A stretch of 17,435 bases of DNA from Phycisphaerae bacterium (lineage in GTDB: Bacteria > Planctomycetota > Phycisphaerae > SM23-33), in NCBI GenBank assembly GCA_022866005.1, contig JALHTV010000060.1, positions 1-17,435 of the forward strand. The letters run 5' to 3'. Below, in pieces: positions 6,350 to 13,949 of this stretch; the stretch's first letter is position 1, and each line of letters opens with the position of its first letter. The notes under the pieces are model-generated. The model saw nothing but the letters and a program-made list of their open reading frames with translations. It was not told the origin of the DNA and searched no databases. The position numbers and the translations under genes are program-made.

Positions 6350-7810
6350 ATGCACAGACCCACCGGGCTGGCGACGTTCAGACACGCATTGTGCGTGTAT
6401 CCCTATCGGCGAGAACTCAATGAGGCGGGCTGCTGGCCGCCGCTGGGGCTCGAGTTCATTGCCGCTGTCGTCCAACAATACGCCCGTTCGCTGGACCTCG
6501 TCGACTTGCGCATGGAGCCTGGCCGAACGCGGGACTTCCTCCGCTCGCAGACCGACCTGGTCTGCTTCTCCGTCAACTGGGACCGCGACCGCCAGTTCCT
6601 GGAAGAGGAAATCCGTTCCGTGCCGCAGGGGATTCTGACGATTGTCGGCGGCCGGCACGCGACGGAGTGCCCGGACCGGTGGCTGAAGGAGTTCGCCAAT
6701 GTCGATGCGGTCGTCCGCGGCGACGGGGAGGAGGCGATGGAGGAGATATGCCGGGGCATACCGATGGAGCGAATCACCGGGCTGAGCTTCCGCAGGGACG
6801 GGCGCGTCCACCACAACCCGAACCGCACGCTGGGCGAGGCGCAAGACGACCTGTACCCCGACCGCAGTCTCCGCCGGGGGACCTACGTCGTGATGGTCAA
6901 AGGCGCCAGCACGGGCCTGAAGATCGATTCCATCGCAACGTCGCGCGGCTGCCCGTTCAACTGCACGTTCTGTTCCTTCAATCGCAATCCGTGGGGCGAG
7001 AAGCGCAGGTGGACCGCCCGATCGCCGGAGTCCGTCGTCGACGAGCTTGCCGAGATCGAAGCGCGCATCGTCGGGTTCACCGACGATCTGTTCACGCACG
7101 ACATGGACCGCGTCGATCGGATCTGCGACCTCATCCTCTCCCGGGGCATCCAGAAGAAATACATCGTCAACGCGCGATTGGAGATCGCCCAGCGTCCGGA
7201 CGTCCTGCGGAAGATGGAGCGGGCGGGCTTCTTTATGATCCTATTGGGCGTCGAGTCCGCCCACGACAAGACGCTGCGGTCGATGCGAAAAGGCTTCGAT
7301 GTGGCGCGGGTCCGCGAGTACTTCAAGGTCCTGCGCCACAGCCGCATGATCCTTCACGGCTACTTCATCCTCGGCTGTGTCGGCGAGAGCGTTGACGACA
7401 TGCTCGGCATCGCCCCGTTCGCGCATGAGCTCGGCCTGGACACGCTCGGGCTCTCGGGCCTTCGCCACAGTCTCCACTCCGGGCTGGACGAGCTGGTCGC
7501 CAGTAGCCCAGGCTATCACATCGCCCCCAATGGAAAGGTCTACTCCGATCACTGCCCCGTCGCCGAACTGCGGCGGCTGCGACGGCGGATACACCTCCAG
7601 TTCTACACGCCCGCCCAGATCGCACGCATCGCCAGGAAAGGGCTGCAGGCCGGCGCGGTGAGCTTCCTGCCGGGCATCCTCCCTTACCTGCCGAAGATCG
7701 CCGTCAACTTGATGATGTACTTCTGGCAGAGGTCCAGGCGCCGCGCGAGAAAGCGACGCGCCCAACAGGCGGCCATGGCACAGAATGGCGGCGAGGACCC
7801 CGTGGCATAA
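6350..7810 (+). CDS. Radical SAM protein with B12-binding-like N-terminus
   Basis: 486 residues from ATG at 6350, with AGGAG seven bases upstream. The N-terminal part (about 24-137) has the landmarks of the B12-binding fold of this superfamily: PPLGLEFIAAVV, VVGGRHATECPD and VVRGDGEEAM. No DxHxxG cobalamin ligand motif is visible; DLRMEPG stands at about that place. The radical SAM core starts with C201-PFN-C205-TF-C208, the cysteines that bind the 4Fe-4S cluster. It continues with VGFTDDLFTHD and HGYFILGCVGES, typical of BchE/B4-type proteins. These enzymes cleave S-adenosylmethionine to start radical methylation, cyclisation or similar reactions. The substrate cannot be told. The C-terminus has a hydrophobic patch (SFLPGILPYLPKIAVNLMMY) followed by a very basic tail, possibly for membrane association. 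It stands alone, flanked by tRNA debris and repeats. Confidence 0.88.
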   Translation: MHRPTGLATFRHALCVYPYRRELNEAGCWPPLGLEFIAAVVQQYARSLDLVDLRMEPGRTRDFLRSQTDLVCFSVNWDRDRQFLEEEIRSVPQGILTIVGGRHATECPDRWLKEFANVDAVVRGDGEEAMEEICRGIPMERITGLSFRRDGRVHHNPNRTLGEAQDDLYPDRSLRRGTYVVMVKGASTGLKIDSIATSRGCPFNCTFCSFNRNPWGEKRRWTARSPESVVDELAEIEARIVGFTDDLFTHDMDRVDRICDLILSRGIQKKYIVNARLEIAQRPDVLRKMERAGFFMILLGVESAHDKTLRSMRKGFDVARVREYFKVLRHSRMILHGYFILGCVGESVDDMLGIAPFAHELGLDTLGLSGLRHSLHSGLDELVASSPGYHIAPNGKVYSDHCPVAELRRLRRRIHLQFYTPAQIARIARKGLQAGAVSFLPGILPYLPKIAVNLMMYFWQRSRRRARKRRAQQAAMAQNGGEDPVA

Positions 7811-7924
7811 ACGGCCGCGTAATTATGTGCCGGCGCCTGGTGGATCCGAGGAAAGCCGGCAAGGCCAGACCGGCAATGGCGGAGTGTATGTCGTCAGCGA
7901 CAGTGGTAATGCAGGGCGCCTGAG

Positions 7925-8029
7925 TTAAGGTACGGATTCGGACTCTGTAGTAAAAGACCTTGGGATGTTCCTGTTGTTCGCCCTACGCCGGGCGAGCGTT
8001 TTCTTTTTCAACTTGGCACGGCGGGCCAT
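7925..8029 (-). CDS. Possible small basic protein, 34 residues
   Basis: ATG at 8029 to TAA at 7925. The protein begins MARRAKLKKKTLARRRANNR, followed by 14 residues ending ESVP: a block of Lys/Arg, then a short acidic tail. This composition resembles very small ribosome-associated or nucleic-acid-binding proteins, but I recognise no family. No clear Shine-Dalgarno is present. A TATACC -10-like box lies nine bases upstream of the ATG, so a nearly leaderless transcript is conceivable. Because it is short and next to a repeat, chance is a serious alternative. Confidence 0.35.
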   Translation of the reverse strand: MARRAKLKKKTLARRRANNRNIPRSFTTESESVP

Positions 8030-8053
8030 GAGAGGCGGTGGTATACTGCCCGC

Positions 8054-8166
8054 TCGACTGCCTGCTCTACTGCCCCCCGGACTGCCCCCAACGGGGTGGG
8101 CTGCCATGTGCTCCGGTGGGTCGCGGTGGGACAAAGCGGCGAGCTGGCCGATATGCACAGAAGGCC
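8054..8166 (+). repeat. Dispersed 113-bp repeat, copy B
   Basis: Ungapped match to 268-380 with about 12 differences. It ends 59 bases before the intact tRNA-Ser. Just before it, on the plus strand, is TATACT (8042-8047), a good -10 box without a clear -35. Short ACTGCC-containing units recur every 11-13 bases at its left edge. Confidence 0.75.
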
Positions 8167-8225
8167 CGTCCGACGCGGCTAAAATGCATCTCAGGCTCGT
8201 CGAATGCGGGTCCTCTGAGTACTGT

Positions 8226-8312
8226 GGTAGGGTGCCGGAGCGGTCGATCGGGCCGGTCTTGAAAACCGGTGGGCGTGAAAGCGCCCCGTGGGTTCGAATC
8301 CCACCCCTACCG
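8226..8312 (+). tRNA. tRNA-Ser (anticodon UGA)
   Basis: 87 bases in class II layout. Acceptor GGTAGGG (8226-8232) pairs with CCCTACC (8305-8311), and the discriminator is G, as expected for serine. The anticodon stem CCGGT/ACCGG encloses loop CTTGAAA with anticodon TGA at 8260-8262. A long variable arm (GGGCG...CGCCC type) and T arm GTGGG-TTCGAAT-CCCAC follow. CCA is not encoded. It reads UCA and, by wobble, other UCN serine codons. A 5' half of the same tRNA is found at 171-215. Confidence 0.95.
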
Positions 8313-8315
8313 CTT

Positions 8316-8365
8316 GGGATGCATCCGTCGGGCATGGCGTGTGGCCGAGCGTGAGGATGCATCCC
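8316..8365 (+). terminator. 11-bp stem built from two GGATGCATCC palindromes
   Basis: GGGATGCATCC at 8316-8326 pairs perfectly with GGATGCATCCC at 8355-8365. Each arm contains the self-palindrome GGATGCATCC. It begins three bases after the tRNA-Ser and is followed by a modest T-rich stretch (GTTTCTGTTTT at 8374-8384). It may end the tRNA transcript or act in the leader of the next gene; the palindromes could also be protein sites. Confidence 0.45.
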
Positions 8366-8400
8366 CGTAAGGACGTTTCTGTTTTGGAAAGGATCGCAGC

Positions 8401-9333
8401 ATGCGAAAGCTTGTGTTGGTGATGGTCGCGGCGGGGATGGCGGGGGTGTGGGCGGCTGTCGCGGTGGCTCAGGAGACCACCCAACCAGCCAGCCAGCCGA
8501 CGACCGAACCGATGAGCGAACCGACGAGCGGGCCGACGATCCGGCCAGCGGTCGAGCCGGCGACTCAGCCGGAGGGCGAACCGGTGAGTCAGCCAACTAC
8601 TGCCCAGGCGGCGCGGGACGAGGAGATGCTCCAGGTCACGGCCGAGAAGCGCACCAAGACCGTGCTGGACGCCTTGGCCCTGACCGACCCCTCGGCCCAG
8701 GCGCAGGTCCGCGACGTTCTGATAGCCTTCTACGTCAAGCGGATCACCTGGGGGCCCAACGATGACAAGATCAAGGACCTGAACAAGCAGCTCGCCAAGG
8801 CCACCCAGGCCAACGACGAGCCAAAGGTCAAGGAGCTGACCGAGCAGCTTGCCGGCCTTCAGGCCGAGCGGGCAGCGATGCACCAGGCCCTGCTGACCGA
8901 GCTGGGCAAGACGCTCACGCCCGAGCGGATCGGGACCGTCAAGGATGCCATGACCTACGGCCGGGCCAAGCTGCTGTTCAATCACTACACCGCCGAGCAT
9001 GCCCTCACCGACGCCCAGAAGGCCGTCATCGCCAAGCTCCTGGCCGACGCTCGCGAGCAGGCCTGGATGCTCGGCAGCTCCGACGACAAACACAAGGTCT
9101 TCGACAAGGCCGTCGGTAAGGTGAACACCTACCTCGACGCCCTGAGCAAGCTGGACGCGGCGCGATCCGCCATCCAGGCCGGTCGGCTCAGTGAGGCCGA
9201 GGAACTCCTGACGAAGATCGAGGCCCGTGACTGGCTGAAGGAGGCGATGGGCCAGCCGCTTCTGGATGCCCGGAGAGCCCTCGAGGCGGCCAAAGTTGGA
9301 GGCCGTGGACCCACCCCAGGGGCGACGCCCTGA
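8401..9333 (+). CDS. Exported DUF3826-family protein
   Basis: 310 residues. The ATG at 8401 has GGAAAGGA seven bases upstream. The signal peptide spans about 1-24 (cleavage near AVA-QE). A low-complexity linker of TxPxSxPT type follows to about residue 70; it is common in exported planctomycete proteins. The rest is helical and charged. The segment VKDAMTYG (180-187), LTDAQKAVIAKLLADAREQA (202-221), GSSDDKH (225-231) and GKVNTYLDA (239-247) match the pattern I know for DUF3826, a family of unknown function seen in Bacteroidota and Planctomycetota, often near polysaccharide-degradation genes. A leucine/lysine-rich stretch at 121-165 may form a coiled coil. No catalytic motif is evident. It appears to be a single-gene unit ending in a convergent terminator. 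Confidence 0.8.
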   Translation: MRKLVLVMVAAGMAGVWAAVAVAQETTQPASQPTTEPMSEPTSGPTIRPAVEPATQPEGEPVSQPTTAQAARDEEMLQVTAEKRTKTVLDALALTDPSAQAQVRDVLIAFYVKRITWGPNDDKIKDLNKQLAKATQANDEPKVKELTEQLAGLQAERAAMHQALLTELGKTLTPERIGTVKDAMTYGRAKLLFNHYTAEHALTDAQKAVIAKLLADAREQAWMLGSSDDKHKVFDKAVGKVNTYLDALSKLDAARSAIQAGRLSEAEELLTKIEARDWLKEAMGQPLLDARRALEAAKVGGRGPTPGATP

Positions 9334-9341
9334 GCCTGGGA

Positions 9342-9369
9342 CCAGGACTCCTGGGGCCCCCCGGGGGGC
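9342..9369. terminator. Paired palindromes between convergent genes
   Basis: CCAGGA-C-TCCTGG (9342-9354) and GCCCCCC-GGGGGGC (9356-9369) sit in the 97-base gap between two genes that end towards each other. They can fold for transcripts from either side. No long U-run follows on either strand, so this is a likely but not classical bidirectional terminator. Confidence 0.45.
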
Positions 9370-9430
9370 AGGGGAGGGAACTTTGTTGCCGATCAGCCGG
9401 CCGGGCCACTGACGGGAGGCCTGGCCGACG

Positions 9431-10633
9431 CTAGCGGCGCCACACCAGGTACACGCGGACCAGCTCGAAGGCGTCTTCGGCGAAGCCCAGAGTGCACAGG
9501 AGGATCGTGTCGCCCTCCCGGCTGGCCCATAGCGGCACCCACAGGCCGCGCAGCAGGCGGCTGCCCTCGGCCGGGCCCTTGTCGGTATAGACGAACAAGT
9601 CCTTGTCGGCGGCCGCGAGAAGGTCGGGGCCCATCCAGCATGCCGCCCGCGTTTGCTCTGCCAAGCTGCGGCGGGTGCCTTTGGCCAGGTCCACCACGGT
9701 CAAGTGGTCGGCCAGGCGGTCATAGCACACCCAGGCCTTGCCATCGGGGCTGACGGGCCCACTGATCGAGACGAGAAGTTGCAGGACCGCAAAGGTGGTG
9801 GGGAGGCTGCCCAGCGGTGCGACAGTCTGGACGTCGTCCTGGCCGGCGGTCCAGCGGCACAGGCTCGAGGCCGCGCCGCCGCCAGAGTCGCTTCCAGCCT
9901 TCGCAGCTGCTTCGGCGGAGTAGGCTGGGCGCGTCGGCGGCTCGCGGGTCCAGTCCAGAAAGACCAGCGTCTGCTCGTCGACCCACTGCGGCCAGAGCTG
10001 CCGGCTGCCTTCGGACAACGGCGGGCCGGGCTGGAACGTGCGGGCAGAGAGGTCCATGATGTAGATCTGCGACGAGGCTGGGAAGTTGTCGGCATTGACC
10101 AGGGCGATCTTGTTGCCGCTGGGGGATACTGCGGGCATGGCCAGCCGTCGCGGCCCGACGGCCCGGCGGCTGGTCGCACCGGAGGCCAGGTCGTGGATGC
10201 CCAGTTCCCCCCGGCCGTCGCTTCCGCGGGCGGTGAAGACCAGCGTCCCGCCGGCCGGGGACCAGGCCGCCCACATCGCCCCCGCCTCACAGACCGCCCG
10301 GGCTGGGGCGTCGGGGGTGGTCTGCCGCAGCAGCAGGCTGTTGCCCTCGCAGCGGTCGCCGCGGATGAAGTCTTCCAGGCTCACCGGGCTGTTGGGCGGG
10401 GTCTGAAGGCTGGCGATCCATTGCCCGTCCGGGGAGACCACCGGCAGCAGCAGACCGCTGTTGGGCATCGGGCCGAGCTTGGCAGTGGCCATGCGGTACT
10501 CGGCGGACTTCATCGGCTCCCAGGGCCGCTCGGCGATCTTGCCGAGCTGCGGCGACGGCGGCGGGGCGGGCGCGCTGCAGGCCAGCGGCACCGCCATCAG
10601 AACCATCAGCAGGGCATTACGCAGGCGGCCCAC
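9431..10633 (-). CDS. Beta-propeller (TolB/PD40-like) lipoprotein
   Basis: 400 residues from a GTG at 10633, which overlaps the secretin gene by 17 bases. The frame is open further upstream, but that part is Arg-rich shadow sequence of the secretin gene, and only this start gives a lipoprotein signal (MGRLRNALLMVLMAVPLAC, acylated C19). The mature part shows repeated beta-propeller blades: PVVSPDGQWIASLQ, AWSPAGGTLVFTAR, AVSPSGNKIALVNA, PQWVDEQTLVFLDW, PVSPDGKAWVCYD. TolB-like propellers bind proteins or peptidoglycan-linked partners; here it should be anchored in a membrane. It is the last gene of the T2SS operon, so a link to the secretin or its cargo is plausible but not shown. Confidence 0.7.
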   Translation of the reverse strand: MGRLRNALLMVLMAVPLACSAPAPPPSPQLGKIAERPWEPMKSAEYRMATAKLGPMPNSGLLLPVVSPDGQWIASLQTPPNSPVSLEDFIRGDRCEGNSLLLRQTTPDAPARAVCEAGAMWAAWSPAGGTLVFTARGSDGRGELGIHDLASGATSRRAVGPRRLAMPAVSPSGNKIALVNADNFPASSQIYIMDLSARTFQPGPPLSEGSRQLWPQWVDEQTLVFLDWTREPPTRPAYSAEAAAKAGSDSGGGAASSLCRWTAGQDDVQTVAPLGSLPTTFAVLQLLVSISGPVSPDGKAWVCYDRLADHLTVVDLAKGTRRSLAEQTRAACWMGPDLLAAADKDLFVYTDKGPAEGSRLLRGLWVPLWASREGDTILLCTLGFAEDAFELVRVYLVWRR

Positions 10634-13600
10634 GGCGGTTCTCTCGCTGCTGAGGCTTTGGTGGAATGGGATCGCCGGCTGGTGGGGCCTGGGCGGCGTT
10701 GGGCTCATCTGCGTCGACGGGTGGCGGGGCCTCCAGACGGCGCGGCGGGGGGTCCGAATCAGGCGGTGGGGGCTCCCCGGATGCCGGCGGGAGCTCCAGA
10801 CGAGGCGGCTCGTCTTGGCCCGGCTGCGTCGTGCGCATCTTGTTGCGCATCTCCTCCATCGTGCGGATCTCCGACCCCATCTTTTCCTGGGCCTGCTGCG
10901 GGCTGCCAATGACGTGGGGCGTGATGAACGCCACCAGCTCTCTGTTGCGCTTGGCTTTGTTGACGTTGCGGAACAGCAACCCGATCAGGGGAATGTCGCC
11001 CAGAATCGGGGCCTTGCGGACCTCGTCGAACTCTTCCTGATGTACGATCCCGCTGAGCATGACCGTCTGGCCGTCCTGCACGATCACGTGGGTGGTGGTC
11101 TCGCGCCGGTCGAACACCACGTTGCCCTGGAGGCTTTCACCCGGCACGATGCGCGAGATGGCCAGGTTGATGCTGAGGTCCACCCCGCCTTCCTGCGTGA
11201 TGTGAGGCCGGACGGACAGGTTGGCGCCGATGGCGACGTAGGTGACGTTGCTGACGGTGGACGTGCCCTCGGCGCTGGTCCGGGACTCGGTGAGGATCGG
11301 CACGTCCTGGCCGTCGAAGAAGTCCGACTGCTGGTTGTCGGAGGTGTACAGCTTCGGCTCGAACAGCACCTGCATGTTGTATTTCTTCATGAGCAGCTGG
11401 ATCAGGAACGACACGTTGATGTTGGTCTGAAGGACCAGCCGCCCGAAGGTCTGATCGCCGATGGCGAACGTCCCGCCGAACAGGTCGTTCCGCGTGGCCG
11501 AGAAGCCGCCGCCGATGGCCGTGTCGGTCAGGCGGGGATCGCTCAGCAGGGAGTCGTCGGCGGCGATCCGCAGGCCTAGCGTGGTGGTGTCGTCGTGCTG
11601 CACCTCGGCGACAATGGCGTGGATGAGCACCTGCATGCCGGGCTTGTCCAGCTCGGTGATGAGCTTCTCGATCTCGGCGACGTAGGCCTGCGGCGCGAGG
11701 ACCATCAGGGCGTTGCGCCGGTTGACCGGCACGAAGCGGATTCGGCCGATCATGTTGCTGGTGGGCTGCTCGTCGGTCCGCGGGCGCGACACCTGCCACC
11801 AGAATCGCATCGTGCTGGTGGTCGTGCTGGTTGCGTTGGCGTCCTGCGCCGTGGTCGTGTCCCCGGAGACCACCGTGCTGCGGCTGATGGCGCGTAGGTC
11901 GCGCTGGGAGCGCAGGATTTCCGCCAGCGTGCCCGGCTCGGCGAGCAGGCTGTTGAGTTGCTCGGCGAGGTCTTCGGCGTTGGCATGTTTCAGCTCGAAG
12001 ATCTTGGGCAGCCCGGCCTCCTGCGGCTGGTCCAGCTTCTCGATCAGTCGCCCGATCACCTCATAGTTGGCGGGGTTCTTGGTGGTGACGATCAGCTTGT
12101 TGGAGTTGGGCATGGCCTGGAAGCTGAACTGCCCGTAGAGCCGACCCACCGGCACGGCCGTCGCCGATGATTGTCGCCCGAACAGATAGTCGTAGAACGA
12201 GACGCCCTGCTCCCCTTTTTGGCTGAACATCTCCTCCAGCAAGGTCTTCACCTGCACCGGATCGGCATGCTGGAGGGTGAACACGCGAGGTTCGACGTCC
12301 TCCCCGCTGATCGGCAGGTCCCACTCGTGGACGATCAGATCGCGGATCTTCTCCATCGTGGGCGCGTCGGTGATCACGGTGACGGCGTTGCGGCGCGTGT
12401 CGGGCACGATCTTCACCCGCAGGGCCGCCGTGTCCGGGGAGTATGCGCGGTACCAGGAGCTCTCGGACGTCACGACGCGCCCGGAGAACAGCGTCTCGAT
12501 CTTCTTGGCCACGTCCTCGGCGTCGGCGTATTTCAGCTCGAAGGTCTGCACCTGTCGGAACTCCGACGCGTCCACGTCCAGCTTGGACAGGATGTCGCGG
12601 ACGATCTCCCTGCCGCGCTGCGTGCCGAAGACCAGCAGCTTGCGGGCCTGCACGAAGGGCACGATGCGGATGCTGGCCCGCACGTCCGGATCGGGCAGGG
12701 CCTCGATGCTGTCGCTGAGCTGCCGCGAGACCTCGTCGATGTCGCCCTTCTCCACCGGATAGATGTCAAAGACCTTCTCCACGCGTGAAGGCTGGTCGAG
12801 CTTGGCGATCCACTCCGCAATCTGGTCCAGGATCTCCGGCGGCGCGACCGCGATGATCCAGTTGCGCGAGGCCTCGGCCATCAGGACGACGGGGGTCTTG
12901 GCCTCCTCGATGAAGACGACCGTGGCCGCAGCCGCCCCCCCGGTGGCGGACGGCGCCCCGGGGGTCCTGCCGCCGCCGGTGGACTGGGTGCGTTGGCCGC
13001 TGGCGCCGGAGGTCTGGCGCTGGCCGGTGCGGGCGGGTCCGCCCGGGGCGGCCGGCGCCGAGGGCGCCGCGGTGCCCGTCACGGTGGTGACCGCCTCCTT
13101 GGTGGGCTTGCCCAGCAGGCCGCTGATCAGCGCACTGAGGATGGGCAGGATCTCGCGGGCGTCGCCCTGGGTGATCTGGAACACGCGCGGCTGCATGTGC
13201 GTCGAGACGGGCGTGTCTAGGGTGGTGATGATCTGCTCGATCCGCTCCAGGTTGGCCACCGAGTCGGCCACGATTAGCGTGCGGCTGGCCGAGTCGGCCG
13301 TGAGGTGGCCCCAGGCCGGCAGCATGGGCACGATCACGTCCTTGATCTTGCTGGGGTCGTAGTACTTCAGCGCGAAGACCTTCTCGACGATCAGCCCCTT
13401 GTCCTCGATCGCCGCCAGCGACTCCTGCGGCCCGACCACCCGCAGGCGCGTCTGCTTCACCTCCGCAAGGGCCCTGAGGTTGATGGCGCCGGGGCCTTCT
13501 TCCATGATGACCCCGTTCTGCCGCAACGCCTCAGCCACCAGCGCCAACGCCTCGCGGACCGTCATCGTCTTGCTGGAGGCGATGGTGATCTGCTTGCTCT

Positions 13601-13913
13601 TGACCGACTCGGCGGGGATCACGGGCTTGCCCGTCTTCTCGCTGATGAACTTGGCCACCTGGTCCAGCGGCATGTTGTTCATGGACAGCGGGATCTTCTC
13701 CCCTGCCTCCAGGGCGGGCGCGGTCGTCGGTTGCGTGGCCGCCGGGCTGGTGGTGGGCTGGCTGCTTGGGGCGGTGGCCTGGGTCGTCGGCGCCGAGGCC
13801 GGCGGGGGAGAACCCTGCTGGCTGGGAGCCGGCTGACCGCGCGACGGCGCCGCAGCCAGCCACAGGGCCAATCCGAGGATCCCGATCTGGATGAATGACT
13901 TGGACTTTTTCAT
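10617..13913 (-). CDS. gspD: Type II secretion secretin GspD, six N1-type modules
   Basis: 1098 residues from ATG at 13913 (MKKSKSFIQI); a GTG nine codons earlier is less likely. The signal peptide spans about 1-26 and a Pro/Thr/Gln linker runs to 68. The N0 domain is at about 72-148. Six N1-like ring domains follow, each closing in an LD/WD-type motif: about 176-234, 243-374 (with a Gly/Ala/Thr-rich insert 270-330), 379-447, 453-532, 541-629 and 635-757. The secretin barrel spans about 758-1003 with the signature APILGDIPLIGLLFR (968-982). A Pro-rich tail ends the protein. Typical GspD has N0 plus three N1-type domains and about 650-700 residues, so the periplasmic part is much extended. It forms the outer-membrane channel for folded proteins. 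The PilP/GspC-like gene lies 36 bases upstream. Confidence 0.93.
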   Translation of the reverse strand: MKKSKSFIQIGILGLALWLAAAPSRGQPAPSQQGSPPPASAPTTQATAPSSQPTTSPAATQPTTAPALEAGEKIPLSMNNMPLDQVAKFISEKTGKPVIPAESVKSKQITIASSKTMTVREALALVAEALRQNGVIMEEGPGAINLRALAEVKQTRLRVVGPQESLAAIEDKGLIVEKVFALKYYDPSKIKDVIVPMLPAWGHLTADSASRTLIVADSVANLERIEQIITTLDTPVSTHMQPRVFQITQGDAREILPILSALISGLLGKPTKEAVTTVTGTAAPSAPAAPGGPARTGQRQTSGASGQRTQSTGGGRTPGAPSATGGAAAATVVFIEEAKTPVVLMAEASRNWIIAVAPPEILDQIAEWIAKLDQPSRVEKVFDIYPVEKGDIDEVSRQLSDSIEALPDPDVRASIRIVPFVQARKLLVFGTQRGREIVRDILSKLDVDASEFRQVQTFELKYADAEDVAKKIETLFSGRVVTSESSWYRAYSPDTAALRVKIVPDTRRNAVTVITDAPTMEKIRDLIVHEWDLPISGEDVEPRVFTLQHADPVQVKTLLEEMFSQKGEQGVSFYDYLFGRQSSATAVPVGRLYGQFSFQAMPNSNKLIVTTKNPANYEVIGRLIEKLDQPQEAGLPKIFELKHANAEDLAEQLNSLLAEPGTLAEILRSQRDLRAISRSTVVSGDTTTAQDANATSTTTSTMRFWWQVSRPRTDEQPTSNMIGRIRFVPVNRRNALMVLAPQAYVAEIEKLITELDKPGMQVLIHAIVAEVQHDDTTTLGLRIAADDSLLSDPRLTDTAIGGGFSATRNDLFGGTFAIGDQTFGRLVLQTNINVSFLIQLLMKKYNMQVLFEPKLYTSDNQQSDFFDGQDVPILTESRTSAEGTSTVSNVTYVAIGANLSVRPHITQEGGVDLSINLAISRIVPGESLQGNVVFDRRETTTHVIVQDGQTVMLSGIVHQEEFDEVRKAPILGDIPLIGLLFRNVNKAKRNRELVAFITPHVIGSPQQAQEKMGSEIRTMEEMRNKMRTTQPGQDEPPRLELPPASGEPPPPDSDPPPRRLEAPPPVDADEPNAAQAPPAGDPIPPKPQQRENRRGPPA

Positions 13914-13949
13914 GGTCAAACGCCTTACTCTAGAACGCACGGGTGCACG

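Noticed and set aside
6146..7099. 317-residue open frame on the minus strand
   Set aside because: Antisense to the radical SAM gene, whose CX3CX2C motif and ribosome-binding site settle the coding strand.
268..8166. Insertion sequence bounded by the two 113-bp repeat copies
   Set aside because: The copies are direct and 7.7 kb apart, no transposase or integrase is visible between them, and no target-site duplication could be seen.
8471..8610. Tandem DNA repeat in the DUF3826 gene
   Set aside because: It is only a degenerate codon-level repeat that encodes the Pro/Thr/Glu linker, as in other exported proteins here.
10634..10909. N-terminal extension of the propeller lipoprotein
   Set aside because: It overlaps the gspD coding end, is Arg/Pro-rich, and would bury the lipoprotein signal.
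9653..10912. 419-residue open frame on the plus strand
   Set aside because: It is antisense to the propeller lipoprotein gene, rich in Gly/Arg/Ala, and has no signal, motif or ribosome-binding site. GC-rich codon bias leaves such frames open.
10461..11579. 372-residue open frame on the plus strand inside gspD
   Set aside because: Antisense shadow of a clear secretin gene; the composition is His/Asp/Arg-rich with no recognisable fold.
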